A DNA stretch of 64,000 nucleotides, taken from NCBI GenBank assembly GCA_028554755.1, contig JAPTOF010000003.1, positions 28,910,001-28,974,000 on the forward strand. The letters run 5' to 3'. Of this stretch, positions 30,111 through 42,163 are shown piece after piece. Made by a program: the position numbers and the translations under genes. Every line of letters begins with the position of its first letter. Within the stretch, counting starts at the first letter, position 1. This DNA comes from Cordia subcordata (Eukaryota > Streptophyta > Magnoliopsida > Boraginales > Cordiaceae). A model generated the notes under the pieces. That model had not been told where the DNA came from. It did not search any database and was given only the letters and a program-made list of their open reading frames with translations.

Positions 30111-31230
30111 ATTACACAACACAAGCACCAAACAACAATTTCAGTACGCGGCACAACCCTTGAAGATTTACCATTGCAACGGGAAAGAATCTAATAAGGA
30201 CTAATTAATGATATAATCCTATCAGAAATGTCAACACTCGAAGGCAACTATGCGAGTGCCCAGCCTCATTGTTACAGAGATGCCACATCATTATCTATGA
30301 CAACATATCAAAGAAGTTAATGAAAATGGTCCTTTCAGTTGATGAAACTGTGCTGTTTTATTAAATGCAGCACTTACTGAAGATTTAAGTAGCTATTCAC
30401 GTAATACAATATATTCATGTCTTCTTCTTGTTTTACATGAAAGACGAGGATTTTCCCGAATTATTATTAATTCACAAAAAAAGGGAAAAAAAAAAGATTC
30501 TAAATCAAGAGTAGAACGTAAGACCATACTAGATCAAGAACAAACCCCATATGCCATCTGGTCTTGGTAAAAATTAAAAAAAAGAAACTCCCAAAATTAA
30601 CTGCTCCGATCCTCGTTGCCCGCGTACGCGTTATTTTTTCTTCTTTGTCGTGTAAACGCACACATTGAAAGAAGTGGTTGAGGTCTGGAAAATTGCGGCT
30701 CCTGTTATCTTTTACTTGTACTTTTCTATTTAATTTTTATGTTTTCTGAAAAGTACATTTTTGACTTGACGTATATTAGATCCTGGCAAATTAGTCAGGT
30801 AAGAATATATGTTAGATTAACGTCAACTATCTTAAGACATAGTTTATTGGATTAACATTAAATTCTATGTTACCGTTTAAAAGGTTTGAACTGAATTAGG
30901 TTAGCTTTTAAGTTAGAATTACAATAATTTAGAATGCACTGCTTCGAGCTTTTAATGTCCCCGGCTGCTTACTCTAGTTTTAGGTAATATACCGTATACT
31001 GGAAGGGGAGAAGAGAGGCGACGGCATTAATTTGACAAGCATGCATGCGGATGAAGCAAAGTTAAACAGACTAGCCTTTGACCTTTTTTTTTTTTTTTTC
31101 CCTTCTTTTTGCAGATTTAGCCTATGAGGTCGATGTCGAACTTTTGTATACATCTTGTGATTAATATAAATCCTTGCTAAATAGCAAAAAATAACCCAGA
31201 AAAAATAATCGCAATTTGGATAAGTTCATT
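30110..31230. repeat. Upstream block and promoter-distal region of truncated copy 3
   Basis: 30,115-30,345 matches 18,640-18,810 plus 19,459-19,530, showing the empty site of the family A MITE. 31,115-31,190 carries the same LINE-tail-like segment as 19,935. No gene is seen between 30,350 and 31,100. Confidence 0.65.
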
Positions 31231-31234
31231 CACT

Positions 31235-31280
31235 TGACGTACATTAGACATGAAGATTGGCTTCTCGTTGCCTATAAATA
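31235..31280 (+). promoter_or_regulatory. Retained promoter of truncated GH1 copy 3
   Basis: TGACGT at 31,235 and TATAAATA at 31,273-31,280, in the same context as 46,160-46,206. The leader 'aattatacataacac' follows. Confidence 0.78.
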
Positions 31281-31379
31281 TGAGCTAGAGATGCAGCACT
31301 AAGCATCCGCAAATATATCTCCTCGTGTTTAATTATACATAACACAATCTAGCCAAGGTCTGATAAAATAATTTTATAA

Positions 31380-31840
31380 AATGAAACATGTGATAGGACA
31401 TAATTAATAATTTATCCATGTCAATTTTCATATACAACTTGGGAGACAAATCAATCATAATGACCTTTTGTAACTTGTCCGATGCAAAGGAGCCCAATGA
31501 AAAAGGAAATAACTTTTATCACCGGCTATTGAGCAAACTTCTTAACAATTGTATTATTTATTTAATTTTTAAAATTTTAAATTATTATGTGCAAATTAAA
31601 AATCTGTTTCCGACTTAAGAGTGCGTATGGGTATCATACATAAATAGATATGGAGCCTTTGTGACTTTGTGGCACTTTGATCATTCCCAAATGATTGACG
31701 ATCAGTATGGTGGCTTCCTGATTTGTTCACGAATCGTGAAATTTTGCATATTGTAGAGCTATAAAATATATGTTGGTTGAATTTTAATTACTCTTTGAAG
31801 ACAATATGTACCAGTACTGGTATTATTTGCACATTATTTA
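31380..31840 (+). pseudogene. GH1 'promoter + exon 5-6' pseudogene, copy 3
   Basis: The leader joins the late part of intron 4 exactly as in copy 1. Exon 5 is 31,482-31,550 (acceptor TCCG instead of TCAG) and exon 6 about 31,648-31,737, with 'actttgtggcactttgatc'. Exons 1-4 and 7-13 are missing. It shares with copy 2 the later exon changes and the 1.8-kb downstream segment. Confidence 0.9.
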
Positions 31841-33241
31841 TATTTAACATATACAAGTAGTGAAAATTATTGATACAATATACAAGTAAAATACAGTAGA
31901 CTTTTAAGGGTATATTCAAAAATAGAAAATAATAATAACTACTTACTGGGGTCTCTTCATGTGATCGGCAGAATTTTATATAACAAATTGAAAAGTTTCT
32001 ATCTATTATAAAGAAAATTCTCACTATTACACTAAAGGGTCATAAACCACAAAATAAAATTAAAAAAAAAATTGAGAACGAATTATAACACTTATTGAAA
32101 AAGCATTAGTAAAGTAACAATGTGAAAAACGATGTTACATGTGAATTTGTTAGCAATAATTGAGACCAAATCATATTGCTTGCATTGTCATCTTCATCGA
32201 CAACTCAACCAAACCAAATAATGACACTTATTGGGAAAGCATTGATAAAGCCACAGTGTGAACGATGATATTAGATGTGAATTGTTAGCAATAAACGAGA
32301 ACAATGACACTTGACGGAAAATTGTAAATGGTAACGCTTTGCCAAGTGCCGAATCATCAAACTAAATGGCTACACTTTCCTTCAACTGCGACCTATCCCT
32401 TTTTGGCAACCATAATAATTATTATAGTCATTGTCAATTACATATGAAAATGACGATTGATAAAAATTTTAAAAAATTATACTATTTTCAACGCCTTGTA
32501 TAATTATCAAAATAGCCAAAAAGCAACGGCTTCATAAATGACACCTAACGAATTGTTAGAAATTAGAAAAATAGCAATGCAAAAAATTGTCTGAAATTTA
32601 AGTCAGAAGAAAGCGTTGGGAAGCAGTGTTTTTTGTACTGATATTCTGTGAATACAAATTTTTGGGTTCTCAACATTTATCTTGCTGACCACCCAAAAGA
32701 CAAAACTCATTTTCATCCAGTTGGCATCTTAATAAATAGAAAAATATCATGCATGTAACAGACGTGTGGTGTAAACTTTGGACTACCCTCAATAATTGTC
32801 TCCTTGGAGTATGACATTTTCACACTCGGAAGTCAAACTTATAGATAGCCAGCTAATTAATACTGATTCATTTCCTAGCCCAAAGCAAAAGAATTAATAT
32901 TGATTCATTTATCTGTCAGAGGAAATTTAATAATTGATTGGCTTCTCTGTCAAATGATCAAAATCCCCAACTCTCAAGTGGTAACCAAAAAAGAAAACTA
33001 TATAAATTAGATTGACCATTATTGTGCTGGTCCATAAGATTCCTCTATTTCCATATGTCAAACACGTGATTTGTTTTTTCCTTTTTGGATTAATGAAACA
33101 TGTGAATTAGGAATGATCAATGTGATCCGTGAATCCAAGGCCCTAATTATGCAAAAAATCCAAATTGCATTAAAACATTATTATTATGATAACATGCATA
33201 TTCTCTTTTACCAATATATTATTTAAGAAATTGTTGAAAAT
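31480..33241. repeat. Segmental duplication B, copy 2
   Basis: This is colinear with 22,020-23,820. It is followed by a partial third copy of its end at 33,250-33,640. Confidence 0.85.
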
Positions 33242-33249
33242 GGAAAATA

Positions 33250-33640
33250 ATAACGCAAAAGATCGTCTGAAAAAGTCATGAAAAGCGTTGGGAAGCAGTG
33301 GTTTTTATACTGATATTCTGTAGATAGAAATTCTGGGGTCTCACCATTTGTCTTGCTGACCACCCAAAACACGAAACTCATTTTCATCCAGCTGGCATCT
33401 TAATTAGTAGAAAAATCTCATGCATGGAACAAAAGTGTAATTTAAACTTTGGACCACCGTCAATAATTGTCCCCATGGAGTATGACATTTCCACACTCGC
33501 AAGTCAAACTTACAGATACCCAACTAATTAATACTGATTCATTTATCTATCGGAGGAAATTTAATAACTGATTGGCTTCTCTGTCAAGTGATAATTAAAA
33601 CAAGACACTATATAAATTAGATTGACCGTCACAGTACAAC
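33250..33640. repeat. Partial tandem copy of the end of duplication B
   Basis: 'gaaaataataacgcaaaa..cgtt gggaagcagtg' through 'tatataaattagattgacc' repeats about 32,565-33,020 at moderate divergence. It is non-coding. Confidence 0.8.
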
Positions 33641-35400
33641 TGCACACACCAAAGGGCGATAGAACATGATGAGTAGCTGATAGGGGATTAGGATTTTCTC
33701 AAATCAAATGTTTTTTTTTATATTGAATTAATGATATAAGAGAAATATTAATCGTTCATGGGTAGAATATATCATTTCAGCCTTCATGAAATTCAAACTC
33801 TCAAAAATGATAATTTTTAGAAAAGACTTTTTTTTCCCTCTCAATACCCACCTTTTTTGAAATTTGAATTTCATAAAAGATGAGATGAAATATTCTGCAC
33901 ATGAATGCTTAACATTTAAAATATTCTACACATAAATGGTTAACATTTTTTCTCTCATATTAATATAAGAAAACTATTAATGTGGGAGGATTCTAATGTA
34001 GCACAAAGGATGCACATATACACCTACACAATCCACGAGTATAAAAAGTTTTAGTTGCCTTAACACTAGAGAAAAAGACATTCAAGTCCTTTAATTTCAG
34101 ATATTAAACTAAACAGGTCCTGTAATGTTTTTTTCCCCTTTTTTAGATCCCTCAACGAGCTAAAGTTGACAAAAAAATAATCTAATTTTCACCAATACCA
34201 TTTATGTTCTAAATCCTTTTCTTTTGATTACAAGATTCATCTAAATTTGAATGTTGATTTTTTTGATGAAGAGATAAATTTGAAGTGCCTTTGGAAAATG
34301 TTTCTAGGTCCTTTTTTTTTTTTTTTTCAAAAGGAGTTTTTATTTTTAGTTTTGCAAAATAAAAAAAAAAAGAGTTTGGTTTATGAAAGTAAAAACCATT
34401 TTTTACCAGATAAATCAAAAAGATTGTCTATATTTGTGGTCATGTATACCTTGTCTATATTTGTGGTGATGTATACCTTGACTTTATATGCGTTATGTTG
34501 TTTGTGTGTTTCATTTGTGAGTGTATGGAAATTGTGTATGTGTGCGTGTGTGGGAATTGTGGTAGTTTGTGATTGAAATTTGTGTGCGCATGTGTGAAAA
34601 TTATATGTATGTTCTTTTAAACGACCATTTGAAAAACAGTGAAAATAATTTAAAGATATTTCTTGATTTCTTAAAAAATAGTTCACAGTTTTCTACAAAT
34701 GAAGATAAAATCAAGTCCACCAAATATGTTTTCTAACATAATTTTTGTTTTTTTATAGAAATAAAAACAAAATTAGATGAACGAAACACAACTTAGGGTA
34801 TGTTTAGTATGATGAAATAGTCTGGAATGAAAAGGTCATTCCATCTAGAATATGTTTCATCCCAAAATGCTTTAAGAATAATTACTTTCTTTCTTGTGTT
34901 TGGTTATAATTATTAAAAAACCCTGAACGGAATACTCATTCTCTTTCATGTGTTTGGTAAAGCCATCTTAATATGCTAGAATAGAATGAAAAATTATACC
35001 AATAGATAAAAATACCCTTATTTATTAATTTATCAAACTGAAATATTTTTGCGATGCAAACAAGAAATTAAATTCTTCTAAAAAGTATAAGAAAATGCAA
35101 AATATAATGGCAATTCAATGTATGAATTTGCATTCTTCTAAAAAGTATAAGAAAATGCAAAAATCTTGCATATTAATTAGATGTGAATTCTCATAGAGAA
35201 AGACAAGCACCAAACAACAAAGCTATCAAGCATCTTTGTAAGCAGTTTATTTTAACTAGGACATGCTTCCAAATGTAATAAAGGAACAAAAAATCCATGC
35301 TTAAAATTCATTAGAACTTAAGCATTACAAGTTAATGCAAGAAAGACAAATTAAAGGGGAAAAAGAGTGGGGGTCGAAAATTGCATTCTTCTTAAATTCA
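33641..35400. other. Intergenic, with repeat pair A and a MITE-like piece
   Basis: 34,150-34,320 matches 63,380-63,510. 34,420-34,795 is repeat pair A. 34,797-35,030 begins 'gggtatgtttagtatgatg' and looks like one end of a hAT-type MITE with no matching partner. 35,070-35,165 holds a 60-bp tandem repeat (TTCTTCTAAAAAGTATAAG). No gene is seen. Confidence 0.5.
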
Positions 35401-35892
35401 TAAATTCCTTATATATAGGTTTATTAAATTCAGCTTGTATTTGTTTTCTAGCTGAACTTCTTGGACTGAAATCAATTTTGATTTTATTATTCATTAAACA
35501 GGGAAATTAAGTTCTAACTCAGTTATTTCTGGTTCAAAGTTATTTCATTCAGGATTATTATAAATACCTTGAACTATATTTTCTGTATTAATTTTAACAC
35601 CTTGGACTCTATTGCCTAGGGTTTCCTGTTTTGACCTAGAGGAAGAACTACCTACAATATTAGGTAACTCTACTCTATAATCTATTGGTGAAATATACAA
35701 ATGGGTAGAAACTAATCTAGGTATTCTAGAAGTTCCTATACCTAAATTACTAGATCCTGTACTATTTCTATGAAACTGGATCTAAATATCACCAGTAGAT
35801 GTTTGGATTGCATCTACCAAATCTTCATTGATTATGGGTTGTACTGGAATTATTTTTTCAGCTAACCAAGTTTTGGGAAAATTAATTTCATT

Positions 35893-36420
35893 CTATGTAA
35901 TAGATCTTCTGGTAGTTATTTTAGATCTACTAAAATTAGTTTCAAATAATATTGTTTCTTGATGATTAGTATTTATCATCTTACACTTAGGATCCAAAGT
36001 GTATAAAGGCTTAAAATAAACCCTATAACAGATACAAATAACCTCTGTTCTAGGAATATAATTATATCCATGCGTCTTAACATATAAAGTTAACGCATCC
36101 AAAATATTAATATTAGACAAAGATAACTGCAAATTGGGATATGCATTAAAATAAATAGGACCATGAGCAAGAGAAGATTCCATGATCCCTATCAGAGATT
36201 GTCTCCAATTAAGATTACGTGCATCACGTAATACAGCCAAAAATATTTCTGGCAAACCTGATAAGGTTAATGGTTTAAAAGCAACCTGCACAAGTCTTAT
36301 ATGCAAGAACTTATAATCTGATATATATGCATCAATATCATCTTGACTTAATAATTTAATAGTCAACTCATCATTATGGATGGGTACAGATTCTTCACAA
36401 GTTTTAACTAGTTGTTTGAC
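35893..36420 (-). pseudogene. Caulimovirid movement protein fragment
   Basis: It contains LTLSGLPEIFLAVLRDAR, NWRQSLIGIMESSLAHGP and GYNYIP, which fit the 30K-type movement domain of caulimovirids. It stays in the same frame as the reverse transcriptase fragment upstream. It ends at a stop at 35,893, with related but stop-containing sequence continuing to about 35,440. Confidence 0.8.
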
Positions 36421-36423
36421 AGG

Positions 36424-36720
36424 TGCTACAAATGCAGTTTTGTACCTATCTTCTTCAACTATCTGTATTTAATAGTATCCTGATTTCATATTAAATTTAG
36501 AAAATACACATGCATTATGTATTCTATCTAACAAATCCTTTTTATTAGGAATGGGATATCTTATCCATTTAAGAACTTTATTAAGAGGTTTATAACTAGT
36601 AACCAATCTAGGTGTACCTCTCTCTCTCTCAGCATGTTTATTAACAAAAAATCCTGTGCAACTCCAGGGTGAATGAGATTTTCTTATTAATCCCTTACTA
36701 AGAAAACCATCTGCAACCAT
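36424..36720 (-). pseudogene. Caulimovirid reverse transcriptase, N-terminal fragment
   Basis: GLIRKSHSPWSC, RLVTSYKPLNK, RYPIPNKKDLL and FSKFNMKSG are conserved blocks of the fingers/palm start of caulimovirid reverse transcriptases. An in-frame stop lies at 36,469-36,471. The sequence breaks off at 36,424, before the catalytic YxDD block, so it cannot be active. Confidence 0.85.
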
Positions 36721-36722
36721 TC

Positions 36723-36985
36723 AGCATATAGACCCTTGAATGGTTCCGGCAATATTGTTGGACTTGGACCAAAGAAATTCCACCATATGAAAAACCATGA
36801 TGGGATCTGCTTGTTTGAGATATCAGCAGCAATTTTGACAAACCATGAATGCTTTCGCTGCTCATTCTCGAAGTAAAATACCTTCGTAAAAGCATCCACA
36901 TAATCCCAATAAGAATATTGCATTGGGGTCTTCAGATTGGGAGTAGTATAATCCCTTAATTTGTGAGTACTCAGTCCCCACTGAT
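36723..36985 (-). pseudogene. Caulimovirid polyprotein region (WDY/WW domain type) fragment
   Basis: It reads YSYWDYVDAFTKVFY, then HSWFVKI and WFFIWWNFFGP. This pattern is found in the part of caulimovirid polyproteins before protease/reverse transcriptase. It is not in frame with the reverse transcriptase piece that follows directly. Confidence 0.7.
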
Positions 36986-36994
36986 CAGCACATA

Positions 36995-38150
36995 TTATGC
37001 TTTATATATATATATATATATAATCAAATAATTAATATAATTGAAAAATATTCCGTGCTTCCATTGTTCAACACTATATTGAAAAGTTTTGGTTATAGAA
37101 CACTTTGGTTTTAGGTCCTTCACAGAAGGACATCTTAAAAAGCAATTTTTTATACTTCAAATATTTAGAAAAAGTAATTAAGTTCCTTATTTTTAATTGT
37201 TAGATTAGATAAGGCCCTCAAGTTTTTTCTTTTTCTTTTTCCCTTTTCTAGGTCCCTCTATCAGCGGAATAGTTAAATATCTTTAAAAGGTACTATTCGT
37301 TCCCTTATTGAGTCAAACGTTATGACAAGACAAATGTTTATTTTTTAATAAAGCGACAAATATACAATCATGTTTTTTATTTTTATTTTTAATTACTTTT
37401 AGAAAAATATTTAGTTAACTATTATTTTTTAATTACTTTAAAAAGTGAGAAAAGTAATTAAAAGTATTTGTTGAATTTTTTATTTTTTTCTCTTAGAAAA
37501 AGATTTGAAAATTTTCAAATGGTAATATGATCCTTGGGAAAGTTTTTATTTTTATCTTTTAATTTTTTCACCAGCTAAAGTAGGAATGGATTATGTAAAA
37601 ATTTAAAAAATAAAAGGTTTGTATCATGTTATTCGTCTCACTTAATAACCTTTTAAGACAATCTTTTATTCCTTTAGTTATAAAAACCAATCCAAATTAT
37701 TCCTTGAAAAAGGGTCACTGAAAACCGAAAGTGACAAACACTGCCAGATTATGGATATACTGCCTTCATTAAATGCCACTTTTACCTTTTCTTGGTTGAT
37801 TTTAATTTAGGAATAGTTTCTTAATATTTATTTATCGGATTCTAATGAGATTAGTTTCACAATAAAAAGATTAATTAAACTGCTATATGTGAATCATTGC
37901 ATATCAGGGGAAAAAAAAAACTAATGTATAATGTTGCACGAAATGATACTTACTGCAAAGGTGCCAAAAGAGAAAAGATACTCTCTTATGACCATAGAGT
38001 GCTTCCCAGAGTGATCTCTTCATTATCTTCATAGGGGACACCTAAAAAAGTAATTGTCAATAAAATATATACTTAGATAACGTTATCTTTGCAATTTATA
38101 TAACCTTTTGACGGCTCAATAAAGATCAATAGAATACTAACATGGATCCA
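36995..38150 (-). pseudogene. GH1 intron 11 - exon 12 - intron 12 remnant, minus strand
   Basis: On the minus strand, 38,150-38,042 matches intron 11. The exon 12 remnant is 38,041-37,954 (88 nt instead of 109; acceptor and donor kept). Intron 12 sequence follows, its last part at 37,140-37,020 matching 28,720-28,940. Exon 13 should come next but the pararetrovirus starts there. 37,160-37,700 is AT-rich filler. Confidence 0.75.
37003..37022. repeat. (TA)n tract at the pararetrovirus junction
   Basis: About ten AT units separate the GH1 intron 12 end (minus strand) from the first viral sequence at about 36,990. Confidence 0.85.
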
Positions 38151-38399
38151 AATTGTCTCTTAGTGAAATTCTCTCCTAGTCATTAGGAGGTGTTTTATAG
38201 ACTTTTGGACTCACATAAATAAATTTAGACCATTCAATTAAAAATATGGCCAATAATTTCAAAATAAACATTTACTTTCCTTTTCTATTTTTGTTAGCTA
38301 AATATTTATTATTGATTTTGATGATGAAAATATATGCATATGTATGATATGAAAATTCATTTTCTTCATATCATAATTCCATGTTGCATATAATAATAC

Positions 38400-38678
38400 A
38401 ATGAGCCAATTTTAACAAACTCAGACACAACCAAGCCAATTTTAGAGTTTGAAGATAGCATACTATTTGTTAAAAAGCCAAAATTGATCACTCAAGTAGA
38501 AAAATCAAACCAAATGTTTTCACTCTTGAAAGCTCCTACAGAGCTTGGTCAAAAGCTTACAGTTGAACTGCAGTCACGAAAAGATGCATCACCAAAGCAA
38601 CAAGCCACACAAAAGTCTCTCTTGGAGATGATCAAGAGAAGAAAGGATAAAAAAGTTCAACAAATGGCAAAGAAATAA
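38400..38678 (+). pseudogene. Unrecognised coding-like fragment, C-terminal type
   Basis: An open run of about 85 codons includes FSLLKAPTELGQKLTVELQS and ends with a lysine-rich tail KRRKDKKVQQMAKK before a stop. Base use is less AT-rich than the surroundings. It has no ATG at a plausible start and no known domain. It lies upstream of a Helitron helicase remnant, so it may be captured sequence. I do not recognise it. Confidence 0.35.
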
Positions 38679-39828
38679 GTAGGAGAAGGGAAAAAAATAA
38701 GGCTTCTTGGTAAATTCAAGATTAATTTAATCAATGCTGCAAAGAGAAAAGATAAAAGGGGTTGTTGTAGGAACTGAGGATGGTGTCGGCAAAACGAAGC
38801 TGCCCAATTACAAGGTCATTGCAGAAGCCATGGCTACAAGGTTTAAGATGCCAAGGCATGTATAGAGTGCAATTATGGTTGTTATTAGGGTCCTTTTGTG
38901 TTGGCATTATGTTAATAAATATCTATGCATATATAATTTCCTTGCATGAATTAAATTTAGCATAACTTTATATTTGACCAAAAAGTATAACTTTATATTA
39001 AAATACCAATTTTTTTAATTATCTCAAAGAGTCTAAAATTTCTTCTTCCATAAGTACAATTTATATTTATTGCTTTTTAACATTTTAAAAATAATATATT
39101 TCGTCAACACAAGAAAATAAATTTTATATTGACTAAAAACTAATTTTAATTCATAATATATTAGTAATTGTTTTCCAACGCAAAATTATTATGTTAAAAA
39201 TGGGTGAGACGACTTAGAAGGGCAAACATCCTCTTGTATAATATATTAGTATGTCTGAAAAACGCCAACCATCTGGATGAGATTTATTATTTATTGGAGC
39301 AATAATATTTGTAAGAATTAATTAGAATCTATGAAACGAAAACATTGTTTAATAAATTAAAACAAAAATAAACCTGTGTGAAGCACGAGTTTCGGTGATG
39401 CTAGTTTTATATTATTATTAACTTTAAAATTTTTACAATAATTGGGATTTAAGGATAACGCGACATTCCCACCGTAAAGTATTCAATGACTATACGTCTA
39501 TTAAAGACATCACGTCAACTATTTTGGAGCTTAACCATTATAACTTTTTTCGGTTGAAGATCTCTTACAAGGTGGTCTTGATAAGCGCTATAGTTTAGAT
39601 TAGAAATAACCTAACCAGTTAAAAATAATTCATGCAATGTACACTTAAAAAAAAAAAAAACTTAAAAGTGATATCCTTCTCTTTTTTGCAAGATGTCATT
39701 TGTGAGTTAGTTGCGTTGGGGATGTTAGGAAATTTACCTATGAGGGAGCTCCTACGAAACAAATTGACATAGAGATATAAGATAATAAGTCATATTGTTT
39801 CCATCTGATATATATAAATCAAAGTATT

Positions 39829-40200
39829 GGTTTATGTAATGGGACAAGGTTGTCTAGCACACAATTGGGCAAACGCAATTTGGAAGTAGAAATTTTGACT
39901 GGGTCAAAGTCTAGAGATTGAGTATTCATTCCAAAAATAGTACTCACTCCATCAGATATGAATTTGCCATTTAAGTTACAAAGACGACAGTTCCTATTGG
40001 TTGTCTCATATGCAATGATGATTAACAAAAGTCAAGATCAATCATTGTCAAATGTTCAATTATATTTGCCTTGACCAATTTTCATTCATAGACAATTACA
40101 TGTTACTGTTTCTAGAGTTACAAGGAAAAAATGCTTGAAAATATTAATCCATGATGGAGCTGGTATGGCATGTAACAAAATAGAAAATGTTGTGTACAAA
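39829..40200 (+). pseudogene. Helitron helicase (RepHel, PIF1-like) C-terminal remnant
   Basis: The frame reads GLCNGTRL, then PSDMNLPFKLQRRQF, YAMMINKSQDQSLSN and VSRVT, the conserved final blocks of plant Helitron/PIF1 helicases. It has at least two in-frame stops. The upstream helicase and the Rep domain are not seen. Confidence 0.82.
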
Positions 40201-40407
40201 GAAATTTTTCAAAATTTATTTTAATTAATTTTCCCTTCACTAATTTATTTTCTCAATTAAGTGCCACATTAGTTATGTTCAATCCATTACTGTTGGTTTA
40301 CTTTAGTGAATATAATGTAGATTCACTTATCTGATGATATTGTTACTTTTAGACATTTGGTTGTACAAAATTTAAAATTATATTATCAAATCAATTTACA
40401 TATTTCA

Positions 40408-40438
40408 CGTCCCGTGCATGGCACCGGTATTTTACTAG
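40408..40438 (+). mobile_element. Helitron 3' terminus
   Basis: CCCGTGCATGGCACCGG forms an imperfect hairpin, followed by TATTTTACTAG. It resembles the end at 16,027-16,056 and follows the helicase remnant by about 200 bp, so it is the likely end of that element. The 5' end was not found. The next host base is A rather than the usual T. Confidence 0.65.
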
Positions 40439-40439
40439 A

Positions 40440-41457
40440 TGACTATAAATTCCTCAATTTGTGAGTTTTAGAAATATTTAACGAATGTCATAATATATTA
40501 TAAGATTTCCGCTTTGGGTTGTTTTTATATTTTCCGAATTTCATATATAATTTTCAGAAATACTTCAAATGTTGTAATAAGATTTCTGCATGCTTTCCTT
40601 TTTTTTATTTTTCAAATTTCATGTACAAGTTTCAGGAATATTTCAATAAATAGATATAAAATACTTTTCAAATTAGTTACATTCAAATTACACATTATAA
40701 ATGGATATTAATGTTAATTATTTTACTTGTAAAATACTAGATATTAGTTTATACAATGTATAAATATAGATTATGATTTGAAAATTTTAAATTAAGAAAT
40801 AATGTTTACTTGAGAGCAATAGTCAATTTAAATTAAGAAATAACATTGTCAATATCAATTATTTGACTAAAAATTGATGCTCAATATGGTATGAAATGAG
40901 GGAAAAATCTAAAAGAAAAAAAAAAAACGAAATGGGGATGGTGTTACTAAATATGAAATGAAGAAATGTGACATTATAATATAGATTGTAATATTCGTAA
41001 CGTTTTGTAATTATAATATATAGATATATGTTATAAATTAATTTTGAAGTAATTTGAGTAGATATAACAAAATTTATATTAATAATATGTTTATAGAATT
41101 TGTGTACTGTTTATATTTGAGTGATATAACCATATATGTCCAACATTTTTATTAAAAAATAATTAACTTTGTGACTACTATACAATCAATCTTATCCGAG
41201 ATAAGATTCTTTTTAGAAAGAGCGAATTTGTAGACAAAATTTATATAATAATTCGAATTATAGATTCTATTATATCAAATATAATTGAAAAAATAAATTC
41301 ATTAAATTTGAAAATTATTTTGATAAGGATTTATTTTTGTGCAAGAAAAATTGTATGGGAGGGTAACTTGTGACATTTTTTAAAATGACATACATGGACC
41401 ATTTTATTAATAAGCACTATATACGTATGTATGTACGTATGTACATACATATATAGA

Positions 41458-41497
<40 letters not shown>

Positions 41498-42160
41498 TGG
41501 TGACTTAAACTCCTAGACTATTTTGGATTAGAAGTTTAATTTGGAAAGAAGATAAGAATCCTAATAATATTAGGATCTACAATAATTTCTTATCCTCTAT
41601 TTTATTCACACAAGAATAAGGATTAGTAATTGTCTTTTATTTATCCTATTCATATAAGATTCAGGACTAGTTTCTCTCTATAAAGAGCTCACTATATTAT
41701 TGAAAGAAAATAACTTTACAATATTGCATTCTTATTGCATAAGTCTAGAAGAGAGTTAGGATAGGTTTTGAGAGTTTTTCTTCTCTTTTGCAAAAAATAA
41801 ATACATACATACATACATTTACACATACATACATACATACATACACATATATATATATGTAATTGTATGTCCATCAAATAAGAAAATTTGGTTTAGAAAA
41901 TAATTTTTTATTAACCAAAATAATTCTCAATTTATTGTGAAAATTAGATTCATTTGTTCCGGAAGGAAAAGTCTCTAAGCGGAAAAAAATGAAACGGCAT
42001 GACAACTTGTGGCAAAACTAAATTATGCACAAATTATCTAAAAAAAAATTTCTAACTCAGAAGCAATAAAATAGATTTAACGAAAGCTTCTTTCATATAT
42101 GGTAATTAAATAAAATTATTATGGTAGATTGAAAATGTTACAAACCGTGAGCATTTTTTT
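40440..42160. other. GH1 3'-flank remnant, then microsatellites
   Basis: 40,440-40,640 matches the 3' flank of GH1 units ('aagatttccgctttgggttg'). GTAT/AT microsatellites lie at 41,395-41,495 and CATA at 41,805-41,860. 41,500-41,790 includes 'ctctataaagagctc' and looks like a piece of an LTR or viral leader, without confirming features. No gene is seen. Confidence 0.45.
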
Positions 42161-42163
42161 AAA

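Larger units (their letters stand above)
35440..36990 (-). mobile_element. Endogenous pararetrovirus fragment (Caulimoviridae, florendovirus/petuvirus-like), rearranged
   Basis: On the minus strand, in order: a WDY..HSWF..FFIWWNFFGP region of the viral polyprotein (36,985-36,723), the start of reverse transcriptase (36,720-36,424), then a movement-protein region (36,420-35,893) and its downstream sequence to about 35,440. Caulimovirid polyproteins normally place the movement protein before reverse transcriptase, so this copy is rearranged. It has a frameshift and several stops, and lacks most of reverse transcriptase, RNase H and protease. It is a relic. It abuts a (TA)n tract at 37,003-37,022. 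Confidence 0.85.

Noticed and set aside
34797..35030. hAT-like MITE start 'gggtatgtttagtatg'
   Set aside because: No matching inverted end found; described only as intergenic.
41500..41790. Possible solo LTR with a TATA-like motif
   Set aside because: No clear TG..CA ends or target duplication could be fixed.
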